Part shown: piece by piece, positions 51,522 to 64,000 of the stretch | Layout: each line of letters begins with the position of its first letter | How positions within the stretch are numbered: the first letter of the stretch is position 1 | Origin: Salvia splendens | Taxonomy: Eukaryota > Streptophyta > Magnoliopsida > Lamiales > Lamiaceae | Direction: 5' to 3' | Assembly: GCF_004379255.2 (NCBI RefSeq) | Contig: NC_056043.1 | Span: 1,612,001-1,676,000, forward strand | DNA length: 64,000 bases | Made by a program: the position numbers and the translations under genes | The notes under the pieces: generated by a model | What the model was told of the DNA's origin: nothing | The model's input: only the letters and a program-made list of their open reading frames with translations | Databases searched by the model: none

Positions 51522-52879
51522 TTTTTCATTTTTTATTTTATTTTGCTCTGTGTTTTTATGATTTTTGTGATATTTTTGGTGAGTTTATGGGATTTGTGTG
51601 GAAATGCCTAATTTTGCAGATTAACTCTGTGATTATTGATGAGATGTTATCTAGTAACAAAAATACTATTAAATGATAAACGTTTTGTTTTGTTTTACTA
51701 CTACTCCTTGTTCGGGACAAATATTTAATTTTTGTCATATTATTTTAAGGAAAATATCTCAATATTGGAATAATTGTGGAAAATTATTTGCTTCGTTATG
51801 ATGAGACAATTTTTTGTTCTCCTACTATAATTGAGACATTTTTTATAAAATTGAGAAAATTATAATTTAAATGAAAAGATAATAAAACAAAACAAATTAA
51901 ATAAGTTATTTTGTAGTATTAAAAAAGTTATACTACTATTAGTACTAAATTATAGTGGAATAATACAAAAAAGAAAACGGCTCAAGTTTGAATGCAGAAT
52001 TATAATTTTATCTTAAATATGTCCTGCAAAAAATTCCGACCAAATTGCCCTTGGAGTATTTCAACATTCCTCCGAGCTATCGGGGCAATTTGGGCGTAGA
52101 ATTTTTTGGTGCGATATGCAAATTTGATACGCTGAATGCTCTTTGCAGTTAACTTAAATTTCAGATTTTTTTGTATAAAATGCTGAAACTATAGAATATA
52201 AACTGAATATTTATCATGATTTAAAGTTTTATTTGTATTCTATTGAGGCACATATATATTCAGTACTTTGTAAAAAAGCATCATGTCTAGCTGTTTGTGG
52301 GTTGCTTTTAATGTTTGGAGGAGAAGAAAAGTGTTCAACTTTTACAAAAAGTTGCTTTTATTATACTCTGCTTCGAATATAGGATCATCTTTACCTTTCA
52401 ATATTAGTGATGAGATTAGTTATTGACAAAAGTCAGAGAAATAAAAAGAAAAAATAATATTATTAGTAAAGAATGATCTGTATTAAAATAAAAATAAACT
52501 ATTTTTATATAATGGACAAAAACAGAATTAGTGTTTATAAGACAAAAGGAGTATTGTATAAGATTGAACAAACTGGTACATAACTTGTAATCTTCTTCCA
52601 TTTCACCAATATGAGGCACTATTTAGATGTTCAATTGCCAAAACAATGAGCTAGTTTACATTTGAACCACCAACACACCATTCTTATTAATAACACTTTC
52701 ACAACAAATATGAAACTAGAAAGAAAGAAAATGAATTTCCTCTCCTCTCTATCAACAAACCCTCCCTCCTCCCTACACACACGAGACCGTCTATTTTCTA
52801 TCCCGTCCCGTCCTATAAACACATAAATACGAACCAATGGAATAAATGAGACTCGTCCGGGAAATGGAGAATCCAGTCC
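51522..52879. other. Intergenic: facing 3' ends, AT-rich
   Basis: Convergent spacer between the microprotein gene (+) and the TBL gene (-). An inverted pair of TTTTTGCCAA-like blocks was not found. No gene seen. Confidence 0.5.
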
Positions 52880-55800
52880 TCAGCCAACGAGCGCCGTGTA
52901 GAGCAGCTGGTTCCACGTGTCGGGAAGACCCGGGAGGCACCAGTGGCTGCAGTCCAAGCCGCTGTGGGTGCTATAGAAGGTAGGGTGTGCGTCTTTTCGG
53001 TATTGGGAGAGCAATGTGATGTCAAGCAAATACACAGGTTTCTTGATTCTGCTCAACACTTTGTTCACCACAAGTGCTGCTTGAGGTGTGCTTGCTGGAT
53101 ACCTCAACCCGAAATATGGTTGTGTTTCGCTTTTACATGATCTAGTTGGCTCGTTCCATTCCCTTCCCCTGCGCAAGTTTCGGTCAAAAATTAAATTTCC
53201 AGTCATTCGCAAATACAATAGACAAATGTGATAGACAATCCGATGCATATATCGCTGGAAATGTTCGTTAGCCAAGGCTTTTCGCTCTTATGGTTCGCCA
53301 TCAATGGCGAGACTCTAGGTCCCGGCTATTGCCTATAAATAGGTTTAGAGAGTGTGAAACACACTAATTCACGCAATAACGCAATTCATACATAGCTTAT
53401 TAGGTCATCTCATTGGCTCGACTTACATGCTTTGGTCGTTTTTCAGTTGTTTTTCGGTTATGTTGGATTCGAGTTCAAAGATAAATTAGTCAAAATAAAC
53501 GTAAAAGTACTTACTCGTAATGCATGGGAGAGACTCCTTGAAAGAAGACTTTAGTTTTGGAAGGATCGATATTTCGATTGACCCATCTTGACCAAGTAGT
53601 TAACCCTTTGTAATATGCCACAAGTCGGTTCGTGTCTTTGTACATTTTCCCGCCTTCTTCTATGTAATCAAATCTACATATATTCACATACCAATCCAAA
53701 TAAAATTCAATTAAATGAAACTCAATTTTTTCAATAGCTAGCAAGAAAATATATAAGTAGAGAAAACGTACGGCTGAGAACCTCCGGTGTGAGTCCACCA
53801 ATGCCACGTGTTGAAGATCAGGACGTCCATTCCTAGCCATGCATTCCCGCTCCGGATCGAATCCAGCTTCAAAACCCGGCCCGCTTTTTGGGTCTCCATG
53901 TCAACTAGGTATAGAGTGTGATACAATAGCAATTTCACCCCATAATCCTGAATATTTCCCCATCCAATATTAATTTAAGGACCAATTTTTATCTATTTCT
54001 AAAACAATAATAGATAAAACATGGTACTTAGATCATTCAAGATATCATAATGTATTACAAAAAATCCACAAAATCAACGTATACAATATAAAATTATCTA
54101 AAAATCATCACGGATTGAAAGCAACGAACGAACGTTAGAAAACATAAGCAAAAGGGCGACGAATACGATACAAATCATGTCATTAACTGTCAATTTTGAG
54201 ATAGAGTTATAACACAAAATAGAAGACAAACTAACTTACAATCTTATGAAAAGATAAAAAAAATGACATTTGTGAAAGGACATCATTGTTCTTACTATTT
54301 ATATGCTTAAAGTTGGTTTATAAAGTGTAAAGGAAAAAAAATTGAGCAAGTAACACCAAACTCTTTTCAGGGACAACTTTATAGAACAAATTGGTGGACC
54401 AAAATTATGTAAATAAAACTAACCATAATCGTACAAGTATTATCTCTTTGCACATGGGGTGAAATTAAGTAAAAAGAAAAGAAACTAAATAATGAGGCAA
54501 CAAATGGACCACGAATTTATTCCTTAATACTAAATCGTTCTGATTAACTCTATTATACCTAATAAACATTGATTAACTTATAGTTTCCACGTTTTTTGTC
54601 TTACTATTCGTCTACGAAAAATAATCATATTTTTTTCAGTTTGTCCACCAACCATCATTTATGATATTTTTTTCTATGCAACTCTATTTTCCATTAATAA
54701 TATTTAAATCATTTTATTTCGGTATCACTCTCTTATTTTAGATTGATTTTTTTTTTATCTTGGTGGGCCCTCGTGGTCACGTTGTCCATATCCCATGTGT
54801 ATGGAACTCAATAAGTTGACATTGATCTATGTAGTTTCAAATTATGTCGGCAAAATTTCCATAAATTATTATGAAAAGATACAATGTTATATCTCAAATT
54901 ATAGCCATAGTATATAATTTTATTATTAAATTTATAAAAAAAATATTTATGACTAATGACATTGTGACCCCATAACTCTATTCAATTGTTAAAATAACGA
55001 TATCATATGCTCCTAAATTTTTTTTTTCTTTTTGCACGAGTCTACTACATTTAGTGTGTCATTAATGAACTGAAGTATACATGGACATTAATTTCGATGC
55101 AAAATAATTGAGGCAAAAGTGGGAAAAAATTAATAATAAATGTACTAACCCCACTATTTTATTGTAGACAGAGGTCGTTAACGTGTACGCAAAATTAACT
55201 ATTAAAAATTGTTTTTAATTCAATCGTATTAAAATTGTCACCAAATATTGGTGTGTACATTATGAAGGAGATCAGATTTTTGGTTTACGATATGTTGTAA
55301 TTAAATATACGGATAATATTCGTGAAGTGTTAGATTATTTAAACTAAATCATCATTAATTCTTCATTATGCCAAAAAAAAGGTATACTTATTTATTGAAC
55401 TTAATTGAGTAGCTTCTAAAGAAGAAGAAAAATGACATGGATAATTAAGTGGAATTTGGTGAAATCAATTATTGGCTGTCTTTTATTTTTTCAAAAATTA
55501 TCATGAATTCATCACATAAAGTCCTCATTTGAATTTGAGTCCTTAGTCAAATTACGTCATCTAATTGAATACATATATAGGCGCCGATTATGCAGAAATT
55601 TCATGATGACACATTTTGATATTTTTCATGATTTTCGCATATATTGCCAAACATATATAAATTTACACAATCATCTTTTATTTGCTTTTATGATGAACTT
55701 TACCATTGTCAGTATATAATATACATAAAAAATAAAAATATGAAACGATAAAGTATAATAATGTATTCTAAGAAAATAACTAAATTTAATTATTGAAAAT

Positions 55801-58014
55801 TTACCTTAATTTTTTAGATAAACAATTTAAATAAAATAATTTCCTAAAGGCATCACGACTTTTAAAAAGTGTGTTTTGTGGGGCTATAATTTCAGCACGA
55901 TTATCGCCTTTAATGTTTCAATAATTGTTCATCACTAACAAAAAGTGTAACCCTTTTTCCGCCTCCAAAATTATTAAATTCAATTTATGACTTCAATTAT
56001 TTTTTATTAATATTGTTAACAGATATTGTGACTAATAATACACTACTAATACTTATTATTTCAATTTGTTCAAGAAATAAAACATGGTAGAATTTTGCCT
56101 TTCCTTTTTCCAACCCATTGCCACTACGCTATGACACTTGCAATACTTTTTAAATCACTTTATAATAAATATACTTTGTCATATCTATACATTTATACAA
56201 GGACATAAGCACTTTATAAATCACTTTATAATAAATATACTTTGTCATGTGTATATATTATAAAAGGATAAAAGCACGTGCAGATTTGGATATATTGACC
56301 CTGTATAGTCTATATTTTGATGAAATTGTAAGTCATTCATACATAGATATATATCTCATCCATGTTGGTTTATTTTTGGTAACTAGAGAATATATTAACG
56401 TCTTATCAATTTTCTTCACTGATGATTAATGGTCATAATATCATCTAAATTATGTAAACAACAAATAAAAATTCTGAGGATAAATTGAAAATATTATTAT
56501 GAGAAAAAACAACAAGATGACGTTTATGTTTTGACTATTCAACCCAATTATTTTATATTATTCTTTATGATTTATCTAGTCACTATCACTAGTAATGATT
56601 TATAAAACTATCAAACTATGGGATGTATTCATTTCATTTTTTTTCATATTTCCTCCTTTTTCCTTCTTGATTTCAGCCCCACGATTTTGTCATCCGACGG
56701 TTAGATTGATGCCACGTGTCATTTAATAATGCAGATTTTCAGTTGAATGATGCACACCGACTAATAATGCACCATTATAGCGTAATAATGCAGATTTTCA
56801 GTTGAATAATGCACACCGACTAATAATGCATCATTATAGTGTAATAATGCAGATCATCTGGACCGTTGATGAATGGGATCTAACGGCCCATATTAAAAAG
56901 AATAAAGGATCTAAGGGATGAATAGGTAAATAACGCTCCCCATCAAACTATAGCATATAAAAATGCTATAGAGTGTTTACTTGGTTTTTTTATTATAAAG
57001 TTTTTTATTCCATAATTGTTTAATTTCAGAAACATTTATGATCTTTATAAATATTTGTGCCTATAATATTAGTATATACATTTATTTTATATAGAGAGAG
57101 AATCCCAAACATTGCTACATGATGATTATATAGAATTAAAAGTCCACAAAATATTGCAACAAAAAGAGCAGAAACCAATCAATACACTGACCATTTTCCC
57201 TAAAGTTTAAAAAGGGCAAATTAAATCCCCAATTATTAGAATTTCAAGCTGGCCCAAATAAATAAAAGCTAAAATCAACCTTTTTCCTATAAATTAGTTT
57301 CACTCCCTTACTATAATTGTGGTAAATTTCCAAAAATTCGCAATTATTTACTTTATAGTGACGTGAGATAAATAATTGTTATAACTAATTGCAAAAACCC
57401 CAAAATAAAAGGTGAAAAAACGCAAGGGTAAAACGGAAAAGGTAAATAGGAGGGTAAAAAAGTAATTCGAACTAACCAGGAAAGTGAGTTGACTCAGTCC
57501 CTCAGTTCGAACGATTGAGGTTCTCGCCTTCGGCACTCCCGCGTGAATCATACAACTCAGCGATTCCCACATGTTCAGACTCAGCGAGTCACCAACAAAC
57601 ATGATCTTCTTCCCCCTCATTCTCTCCAAAAAATTCAAACCATTAAACCTGCATTTTCCAGCTCAAATCAGCTCAAAATCGAAAATATCACCGATTCCTC
57701 CACAATGCGGCGACTGTGAGTGAAATTGAATCAATTGATTACCTAGCTAGGTTGCAGGAGAAAGGCTGCCACCGGTACTTGAGGTAATTCCGATCGGGAC
57801 GGCGGTATTTGAGGCAATTGAACTGGTCGTCGATGAAGGGGCAGGTGGAGAAGTCGTAGAGCGGGTAGGAGGCGTCGTACACCCATTTACCGCGGAAAAT
57901 GTTGCAATTGGCGGCGCCGGCAAGGGCGCGGCGGGTGGTGTTGAGCTCGGCGGCGGAGGCAGGGGAGAGGAGGAAGAGAGGGGAGAGGAAAAGGAGTGTG
58001 AATAGAAGCCCCAT
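52880..58014 (-). CDS. TRICHOME BIREFRINGENCE-LIKE polysaccharide O-acetyltransferase (355 aa, five exons)
   Basis: Golgi enzyme family (PMR5N plus PC-esterase domain) that adds acetyl groups to cell-wall polysaccharides such as xylan, mannan or xyloglucan. Exons, 5' to 3' on the minus strand: 57743-58014, 57477-57648, 53772-53947, 53515-53673 and 52880-53168. All join in frame. Order: signal or anchor segment at 1-22, PMR5N with [20 protein letters not shown] and the [13 protein letters not shown] block, the catalytic [12 protein letters not shown] (GDS serine), then [11 protein letters not shown], and near the end the [14 protein letters not shown] block with the Asp and His of the DxxH motif. 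A short TBL of about 350 residues fits the TBL37-43 subgroup. Intron 2 is 3.5 kb and holds a mini-Mutator element. Substrate not assigned. Confidence 0.92.
56620..56941. mobile_element. Mini-Mutator element of the TAATGCA family in TBL intron 2
   Basis: 322 bp starting GGGATGTATTCATTTC and ending ATAACGCTCCCC. The start matches the reversed right end of element 2 (14614) and the end matches the reversed left end (12991). Flanked by a perfect 10-bp duplication ATCAAACTAT (56610-56619 and 56942-56951). 9-11 bp duplications are typical of the Mutator superfamily. It contains seven copies of the ATAATGCA/ATGATGCA motif within about 150 bp. Confidence 0.88.
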
Positions 58015-61000
58015 TTTTTCTGAAATTGGAGTAGGAAATTTGAAGGAGACAGTTGGATGCTATTTATACTCCTATGCATGTAAGCATAGCAGAGTTTGTT
58101 GTGAGGAGGTGGGGTGGGTGAGTAGGGTAGGGGTATAGGTTGACGGAGAAATTTATTTTGGTTGAAGCTATATATACTAAACTTTCGAGTTTGAAATTTC
58201 GAAATAATAATTTTTCTATGTTTTTTGTAGTAATGGAGGTTTTGTGCGTCGATTTGCATGAAATATCAAAAATTCGAAGATGATAGAAAGATATTGATTT
58301 TTGATCTGATTTTAGTTTTTCCCACATTTTTAAAAGGCGGCGACTATAAAAGAATTTCTAATATATCCAAAAAATTCTACGAAGATGAGATCATTTATGC
58401 TGAGTTACCGTTGTAACTTTTTTAAGAGTAAATTGGCGGAACCGCGAAAGACATGTTTTTTTTGTCAAATACCGGTCTGTCCGGCAACTTTAACCATCAC
58501 CGTTGAAAATATGAATTTTATCATACAACCGTGTTATCAATTTAAAACGATACATCAAATTATCAATATATTGGTTATCGAAAATTGAAATTATTTGTCC
58601 AGGAAAAATTGAGAAAATATTAAAATTATGGAAATTTACAATATATTGCAAATTGGAATATTTTTATCTAGGAAAAATTATGGTAAATTTAAAATTGTGG
58701 ATTATTATAGTATTTGATCAAAATTTATGATTTTAAGGTAATTTGCTTTTCCAAAAAGTTGCATTTGTAGGAGAACATATATTGTTTCTGAAATGAAAAT
58801 GTGCAGTTACAGCAGCCACATATATAGATGTATATAGTTGTAGCGAAAAAATAAATGAATAATTAATGTACGAGTAGTGGAAATAAATGAAAATTTGGAT
58901 ATGTATGATGAATTAAGTGCATGTGGGGTGAGATCAATTATATCGACTTCTTTATTGCATATAGAGAAGTAGTGAAAGTTGTGTTGGTTTTTGTGATGTG
59001 TGATAAAGATAAAATAAGGTCGGATCACATATTTTTATGAAATTGCAAAATTATGTGACATGTGGTGAGGTTGGAGGTCGACTGGCTATATCGCCAGCTA
59101 ATAAGAGCGAAAAACTTCATTAAATTCGATCTTTAAAGTTATATCGTTTTAGTTCGGCCATAATCATGTGGAGTGATATTCACTTATGTTCTTCTTTTGT
59201 CACTCATCGATGTAGCAGTCACATTGTTTCTATTTTCTGACGCATCGTCAAATTTTTTTATTATACAATCTCACGAGTTTCGTTGGTCATCACACAACTT
59301 TTACTAGATATTTTTTTCGATAATTAATATGTTTTATTCTACAAGTGTAACAAGAGGGCTAAATAGGCAAAATCAGTAATAACTAGTAAACTACAATTTT
59401 ACATTGTTATAACTTGCAATATTATAATTGGAAAAATATTTCGGATAATATGAAAATGACGAATATCTGTTAAGTTGTTTTCGACAGAAAATAAGAAAAT
59501 TTGGAACACGCAAAATCCCCACCAAAGGTGATGGCGAAGGACCAAATAAACAGTACAAAACATTTACTAATTTAATTCATATAATTATTTAATTTTATGT
59601 AGTGTATAAATAATAGATGTGTGTGTATATAATAAGTGGTCACCAGCTAATTAAACTATTTGTCAATGTAGTACTATTAATTTTGATTTTGATAGTATGC
59701 CTAGCTCCTATGTTCCTATGCATCTATATATTTATACATAATTAAAATATCAAGTCTAATTAAGACATAATTAAAATCCTATAGAAAAAGTAGATAATTA
59801 AAACTCTATGATCCCATTAAGATGGCATCTCATGTTCTTACTTTAGTTAATTTATTGTACCATTAATGCTTTTAAGAGTGAGCAGACATAAAATGTTTAT
59901 TTATTCATATATACGAAATATTGCAATTGTTGGTACGATAATTAAAATAAAGGATCGTGTCACATTCATTTTCTGAAGATAAATTAAATAATGATAGATT
60001 ACAAATCCAACAAAAGTTAAAATAAAGATTAATTATGGATCTCGAGTACATTGATTGATCTATTAAATTATAATTGAGATAATAGTCGATGTATATTTAA
60101 CTCACGTAGTATTTTTTTTTCTAGTTATTAAAAGAGAATATTGCGTAAATAATCATACTCTCATAATCATACAATTTATTACTAAAAATAGGTGCACGAT
60201 AATTTGTTTATTCTTATATACTCTTTCGATCTTCTCTTTTTCATATATCAATAAATCACATGGAATAATAATGATACTATACGATTGTAAGAACTAATAA
60301 AACATAACATTTCACTGTCTTAGGAAGTACTTATAAAAAAATGTGTGAATCTATTTTCTTTGTATTATCAAAAATGTAGTATTTGTTTTCAAAAATGGAG
60401 TTGTAATTATTGAATAAAATCAGACAGTAAATTAAACATTGCACTTGAATCTAAATCTTCGCACCAAAATATAGTTTCAAATAAAATTTAGGAAGCATGA
60501 CTCATATCGATATTTTTTTTCTGCATTCACTTCTTGGAATAGGTTACATGTATTGTTTATTGAACAACTTTATTAATGAAGAAAACTCAAAAAATGATCA
60601 CTCATTTCTTAGACATTAATTAACCAATCCTTAATCTTAGTTATTTCACTTTTGATAGAGAAGGAATTGAATATATCCACCAGCTGGTGAAGTAATCGAA
60701 GATGAATGATTGTGATCTAATTTGGAATCATTATCAATTAGTTAAATTCCAAGACACCTATGTAAAGTGTGACATCTAATTTATAATTTTCTAGAATGTT
60801 GAATAATCTTCACCAATAAACACAATACAATTATACTAAATATAGGAGTTTATTGATTTTTTTATCCACTTTCTATTGTATATCTTAATCAGACTGAGTT
60901 CAAGTTAAGTCATTTAATAATAAAAGAAGAGAGTCCAAAATTAAAGAAACTTATGAAAATTATCTAGACCACAACTTACGATACATTATTAATGCCTTTT

Positions 61001-61380
61001 TTTCCCACAAATAAGTAGCGACGTGTTTGGCCTTTTCTTTTGACAAGGGTAATGTAGGGTCCGAGCAATCCTTATTGAATATTTGCATACTAATTTCATA
61101 TTTTTCACAGGAAATTTCATTATCGAAATGGTGAAAGATGAATTTTAATATGATTCATTTGAATAATATAAAATTTTGATAATATTATAATTAAAAAAAT
61201 TGCTTGATCGGGTCTCGAGCCCGTCGTGGTTGCCACTTGTGTCCGTCACTATTTGTGGATGAAATAAAACATTCGAAAAATAGACCCGACAATTTCCCAC
61301 TTGTCAAACGGGCCATCGACTATGATGCGTGGTTACTTTAAAATCACACATGAAAACTAGAAGGTATAGTTTTTTATACA

Positions 61381-61427
<47 letters not shown>

Positions 61428-62583
61428 TTTTTATTTTATTTAGGTATTTATGTTGGAGGGACCCTAGCCCTAATTATTGTACTTTGATATTACTTGACTT
61501 GCATTTCGGTTTTATGCAAAAACGACTTTCTTTGTAGTTTGTTGCATGAATTGTAAGTTATAACATGAAATTTTCAGATATGTTCAAGTTTAAAATAAGA
61601 TCCTATAAAAAAAATTCATCCCAAATCCATTTAAGGCTTATTTTCAGAGTACTATTTTATTTTGTTAGTACAATTATGCTAAAGTCAAATTATTGCTACT
61701 AAGCCTTACCATTGTGGGCCTTGAATGGTTTTAGAACCGCTCGAACAATCCATCATCCATTATTCCATTGGGCTATGGCCCTATATTTGAATAAATTCAT
61801 CAATTGATTATGTACAATAAATATCATACATATAGCGGATATATAGAAAGGAAGTCGTCTGAACACAACGACAACGAAAAAGGTCATTGTCAGCATTAGA
61901 AGATTAAAGTGGTGCGCCAGTCATCACTGCCAATGAACGACGGACGAATAACAGAAATGAATCTCAACCCTAAAGAATTGAAGTGAAGTTGTTGCACCGT
62001 TGATGCGGCATTGTCGACTTTCATGGATAGAAGGTGTCTCAAGGTGAACTTTGTCTGCCCCTGATCTGGCCCAAGTCTGTCATTGCATATACACAACCCA
62101 TTACATGACATCAAAAGCTAACAATATTACATACACCACCATACTTACTTTATTTGGAAATCATGGAATTTTCTCATCTAACAACACCCAATTCCATCAA
62201 TTTTCATAATTCTTTTTTTTGAATTGTGAACCATCATAATATTTTTAGATCATTTCAACAGCATCACAACCAATTCATACTTTTAAGCAACAAAAGGTCA
62301 ATTTCAATTATCAAATTGGAACAAGTTGTTATGTTAATGGGGTAATAATGGCAAATAAAAAAATAATTTTGAATTGGACTAATTTACCAAAAGCAAAAAT
62401 GACCCACAGGCACCTTTGCAAAAGTTGTTACGAAAGTTACTTTTATAACAACCATGCAAAAGTCCAAAAAATACACTACAATATTTATTTGGTAGTATCC
62501 TTTTGTCCTGCCCAAAATGTCAATTATGATGATATAAGAAGCTAGTAGAAAAAAATAAAAATTGGCCAATTTACCTACTTTAA
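58015..62583. other. Gene-poor AT-rich region, 5' flank of TBL at the left
   Basis: 58015 to about 58150 is the TBL leader and promoter. The rest is AT-rich with an (ATT)n tract listed separately. A GC-balanced stretch at 61860-62115 stands out from the surroundings but gives no recognisable protein in any frame. No transposon termini were fixed. Confidence 0.5.
61381..61426. repeat. (ATT)15 microsatellite
   Basis: Uninterrupted ATT trinucleotide tract. Confidence 0.95.
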
Positions 62584-63191
62584 GAGCATCCATAATTATT
62601 TTCGCCCAATCATATTCCAACCACAAACTCCTCCTGCCACATCATCAGCACTAAAAATCCTCCTGCCGCATCATCAGGACAACCAAATAACCCAGCAATA
62701 GCCTAGCTACATCACTCCTAATTATATAAAACAAATAATAATTGACAATCACACAAAATACAGAATTAAATTTACGACACAGATACGAGAAAATTCAATA
62801 ATATTATTTAAATTTAAAAACTACATTAATTTTTAAAAAAAGTACATTAAAATTAATACATTAATTTAAGAAAATTACATTTAAATTAATACATTAATTT
62901 AAAAAAATTACATTATTTAAAAAAAACCTGACCTCCGCCTCACTCCGTCGCCACCGTCGGCCCCGAATGAAAATGACGTGCAAAACGCATATATATAGTG
63001 TTTTGAAAAATTTTTTAAAAAAAGAAAATTTCGCTCGCCGGTTCGGAGCCTGCAATGGCGGCGAGCGCATCGGCCAGCGCTCGCCGATTTTTTCGCCGAA
63101 ATGGAGCTCGCCGGTTACAATGGTTCGGCGAGCGAACCGGCGAGCACCGTAGATCGGCTAGCCGGTCCGCTCGCCGCCATTGTGGATGTTC
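62584..63191. mobile_element. PIF/Harbinger-type MITE (608 bp)
   Basis: Left end GAGCATCCATAAT and right end ATTGTGGATGTTC are inverted repeats of each other with few mismatches. Flanked by TAA at 62581-62583 and 63192-63194. The left half is AT-rich; the right third (63020-63180) is GC-rich with repeated CGCTCGCCGG and GGCGAGCG blocks that can fold. No coding frame. Confidence 0.82.
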
Positions 63192-63194
63192 TAA

Positions 63195-63806
63195 ATGATA
63201 AAGAGGACTAAGCACTTGCACTATAAAAATAAACGGGTCACTCACAGTTTTTTCTATCATGATTTCACTAAAAAATTCATCGATAATTCATTTCAACAAC
63301 AAACATCGAGCGTAATTGAAATCAACATTGGTAAGAGAAATACCGACGGATTCATCCCTTAGTCTCGGAAGCTGAACACGGCCGGCGTCGTTAAAATTAT
63401 TTAGTTTACATATTTTTAAAAATAAATACTTACTAGTAATATGAAGCAGGAAATGGAATGCAATGCGGATTTGATTTGGAGTTTGGTTGTGGAACTGTGT
63501 GGTGTGTTTTCCATGCCTGCGAAGTGTTCGACGAAATGTCAATGTGTTTTTCTAGTTAACTGCTTGATTACTTTACTGATTCTATTTTTATGTGAGTAGT
63601 TTCTAGTGATTTGAAATTGCTAGTGAAATATTTTGCTTCAAGAATATCTTTTTGTGCTTTGTCATAAGCTGAAAATGATCAGACCTATACACTGAGGAGC
63701 TGAAATGATGGTTTTTTTTTTATTTGGAATGTCACACTTGTTATGTTGTGTTCCATTAAGTAAAGTGGCCCTTGTATTTTACATGACACTCTGTTTGTCA
63801 CTACAG
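63195..63806. other. Spacer near the right edge of the window
   Basis: No gene established. It may hold 5' UTR or intron of a gene extending past the right edge, suggested by the possible exon at 63807. Confidence 0.35.
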
Positions 63807-63884
63807 AGTGAAAGGGACCAGTCACCTGTGAAATCTAGCAAACGTCGGGAGCTCATCACCTACGACGTCATCCAACGTTGGTTG
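63807..63884 (+). CDS. Possible internal exon of a gene running off the right edge
   Basis: After an acceptor-like CACTACAG the frame reads SERDQSPVKSSKRRELITYD, then VIQRWL, up to a GT at 63885. GC content and codon use look coding compared with the flanks. The family was not recognised; the end could also be at 63880. Only a longer sequence could settle it. Confidence 0.25.
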
Positions 63885-64000
63885 GTACTCGTTGTGCTCT
63901 CTTACACTCACACACACTACTGATATAGCTTTATAAGTTGCTGTGTCTTCAATTTGTATGTGTATATGCGATTCTTTGGAAAGAGTTTGGTACTATCTTT

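Noticed and set aside
61896..62114. Minus-strand frame with DRLGPDQGQTKFTLRHLL
   Set aside because: The GC balance is suggestive of an old exon, but no frame gives a known family and there is no clear splice context.
1..64000. CRISPR arrays, rRNA, organellar inserts and full-length tRNA genes
   Set aside because: Looked for and not seen; the tandem repeats present are microsatellites, coding repeats or transposon-related.

Overview
The window is nuclear DNA of a flowering plant, most likely a eudicot and possibly an asterid (order Lamiales is a guess). The signs are AT-rich intergenic DNA, GT-AG introns, plant-only families (group I bZIP, PDCB/X8, PPR, GTE bromodomain, TBL O-acetyltransferase, CLE peptides) and plant transposon families (Stowaway, PIF/Harbinger, Mutator-like, Ty3/gypsy). 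Nothing prokaryotic or organellar was seen.

Layout. 1-1600: last exons of a group I bZIP factor. 3023-5782 (-): a 919-residue acidic coiled-coil protein with two coding tandem repeats. 6788-7706: an X8/CBM43 plasmodesmal callose-binding type protein. 10695-11009: a small protein with a KEN box and a full D-box. 11097-18884: three Mutator-like elements end to end, each bounded by (TA)n tracts. 19828-27688: a paralogue of the KEN/D-box gene, broken by a 7.6-kb Ty3/gypsy retrotransposon with 690-bp LTRs and a 5-bp target duplication. 28035-29879: a PIF/Harbinger-type element carrying only the Myb/SANT-like ORF1.

30.8-46 kb is the most notable part: a cluster of CLE (CLV3/ESR-related) signalling-peptide genes. 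It holds two single-domain genes (30874, 45718), prepropeptides with four (32758) and five (35695) CLE motifs in tandem, a two-motif gene (41167), a copy with promoter and signal peptide but no CLE motif (32465), a CLE fragment without signal peptide (34261) and a pseudogene with two in-frame stops (43039). Segmental and tandem duplications visible in the DNA link most of them. A PLS-class PPR gene (37710-40022) lies inside the cluster.

46-64 kb is ordinary genic DNA: a GTE bromodomain-NET gene (47268-49267), a 76-residue cysteine-rich membrane microprotein (51179-51521) and a five-exon TBL gene on the minus strand (52880-58014) whose 3.5-kb intron carries a mini-Mutator element with a perfect 10-bp target duplication. 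Most of 58-64 kb is gene-poor, with a Harbinger-type MITE at 62584-63191.

The genes do not form an operon. The common theme is local duplication followed by transposon-driven decay, seen in both the CLE cluster and the KEN/D-box pair. All calls come from reading the sequence; exon joins were chosen by reading frame and GT-AG sites and have no transcript support.
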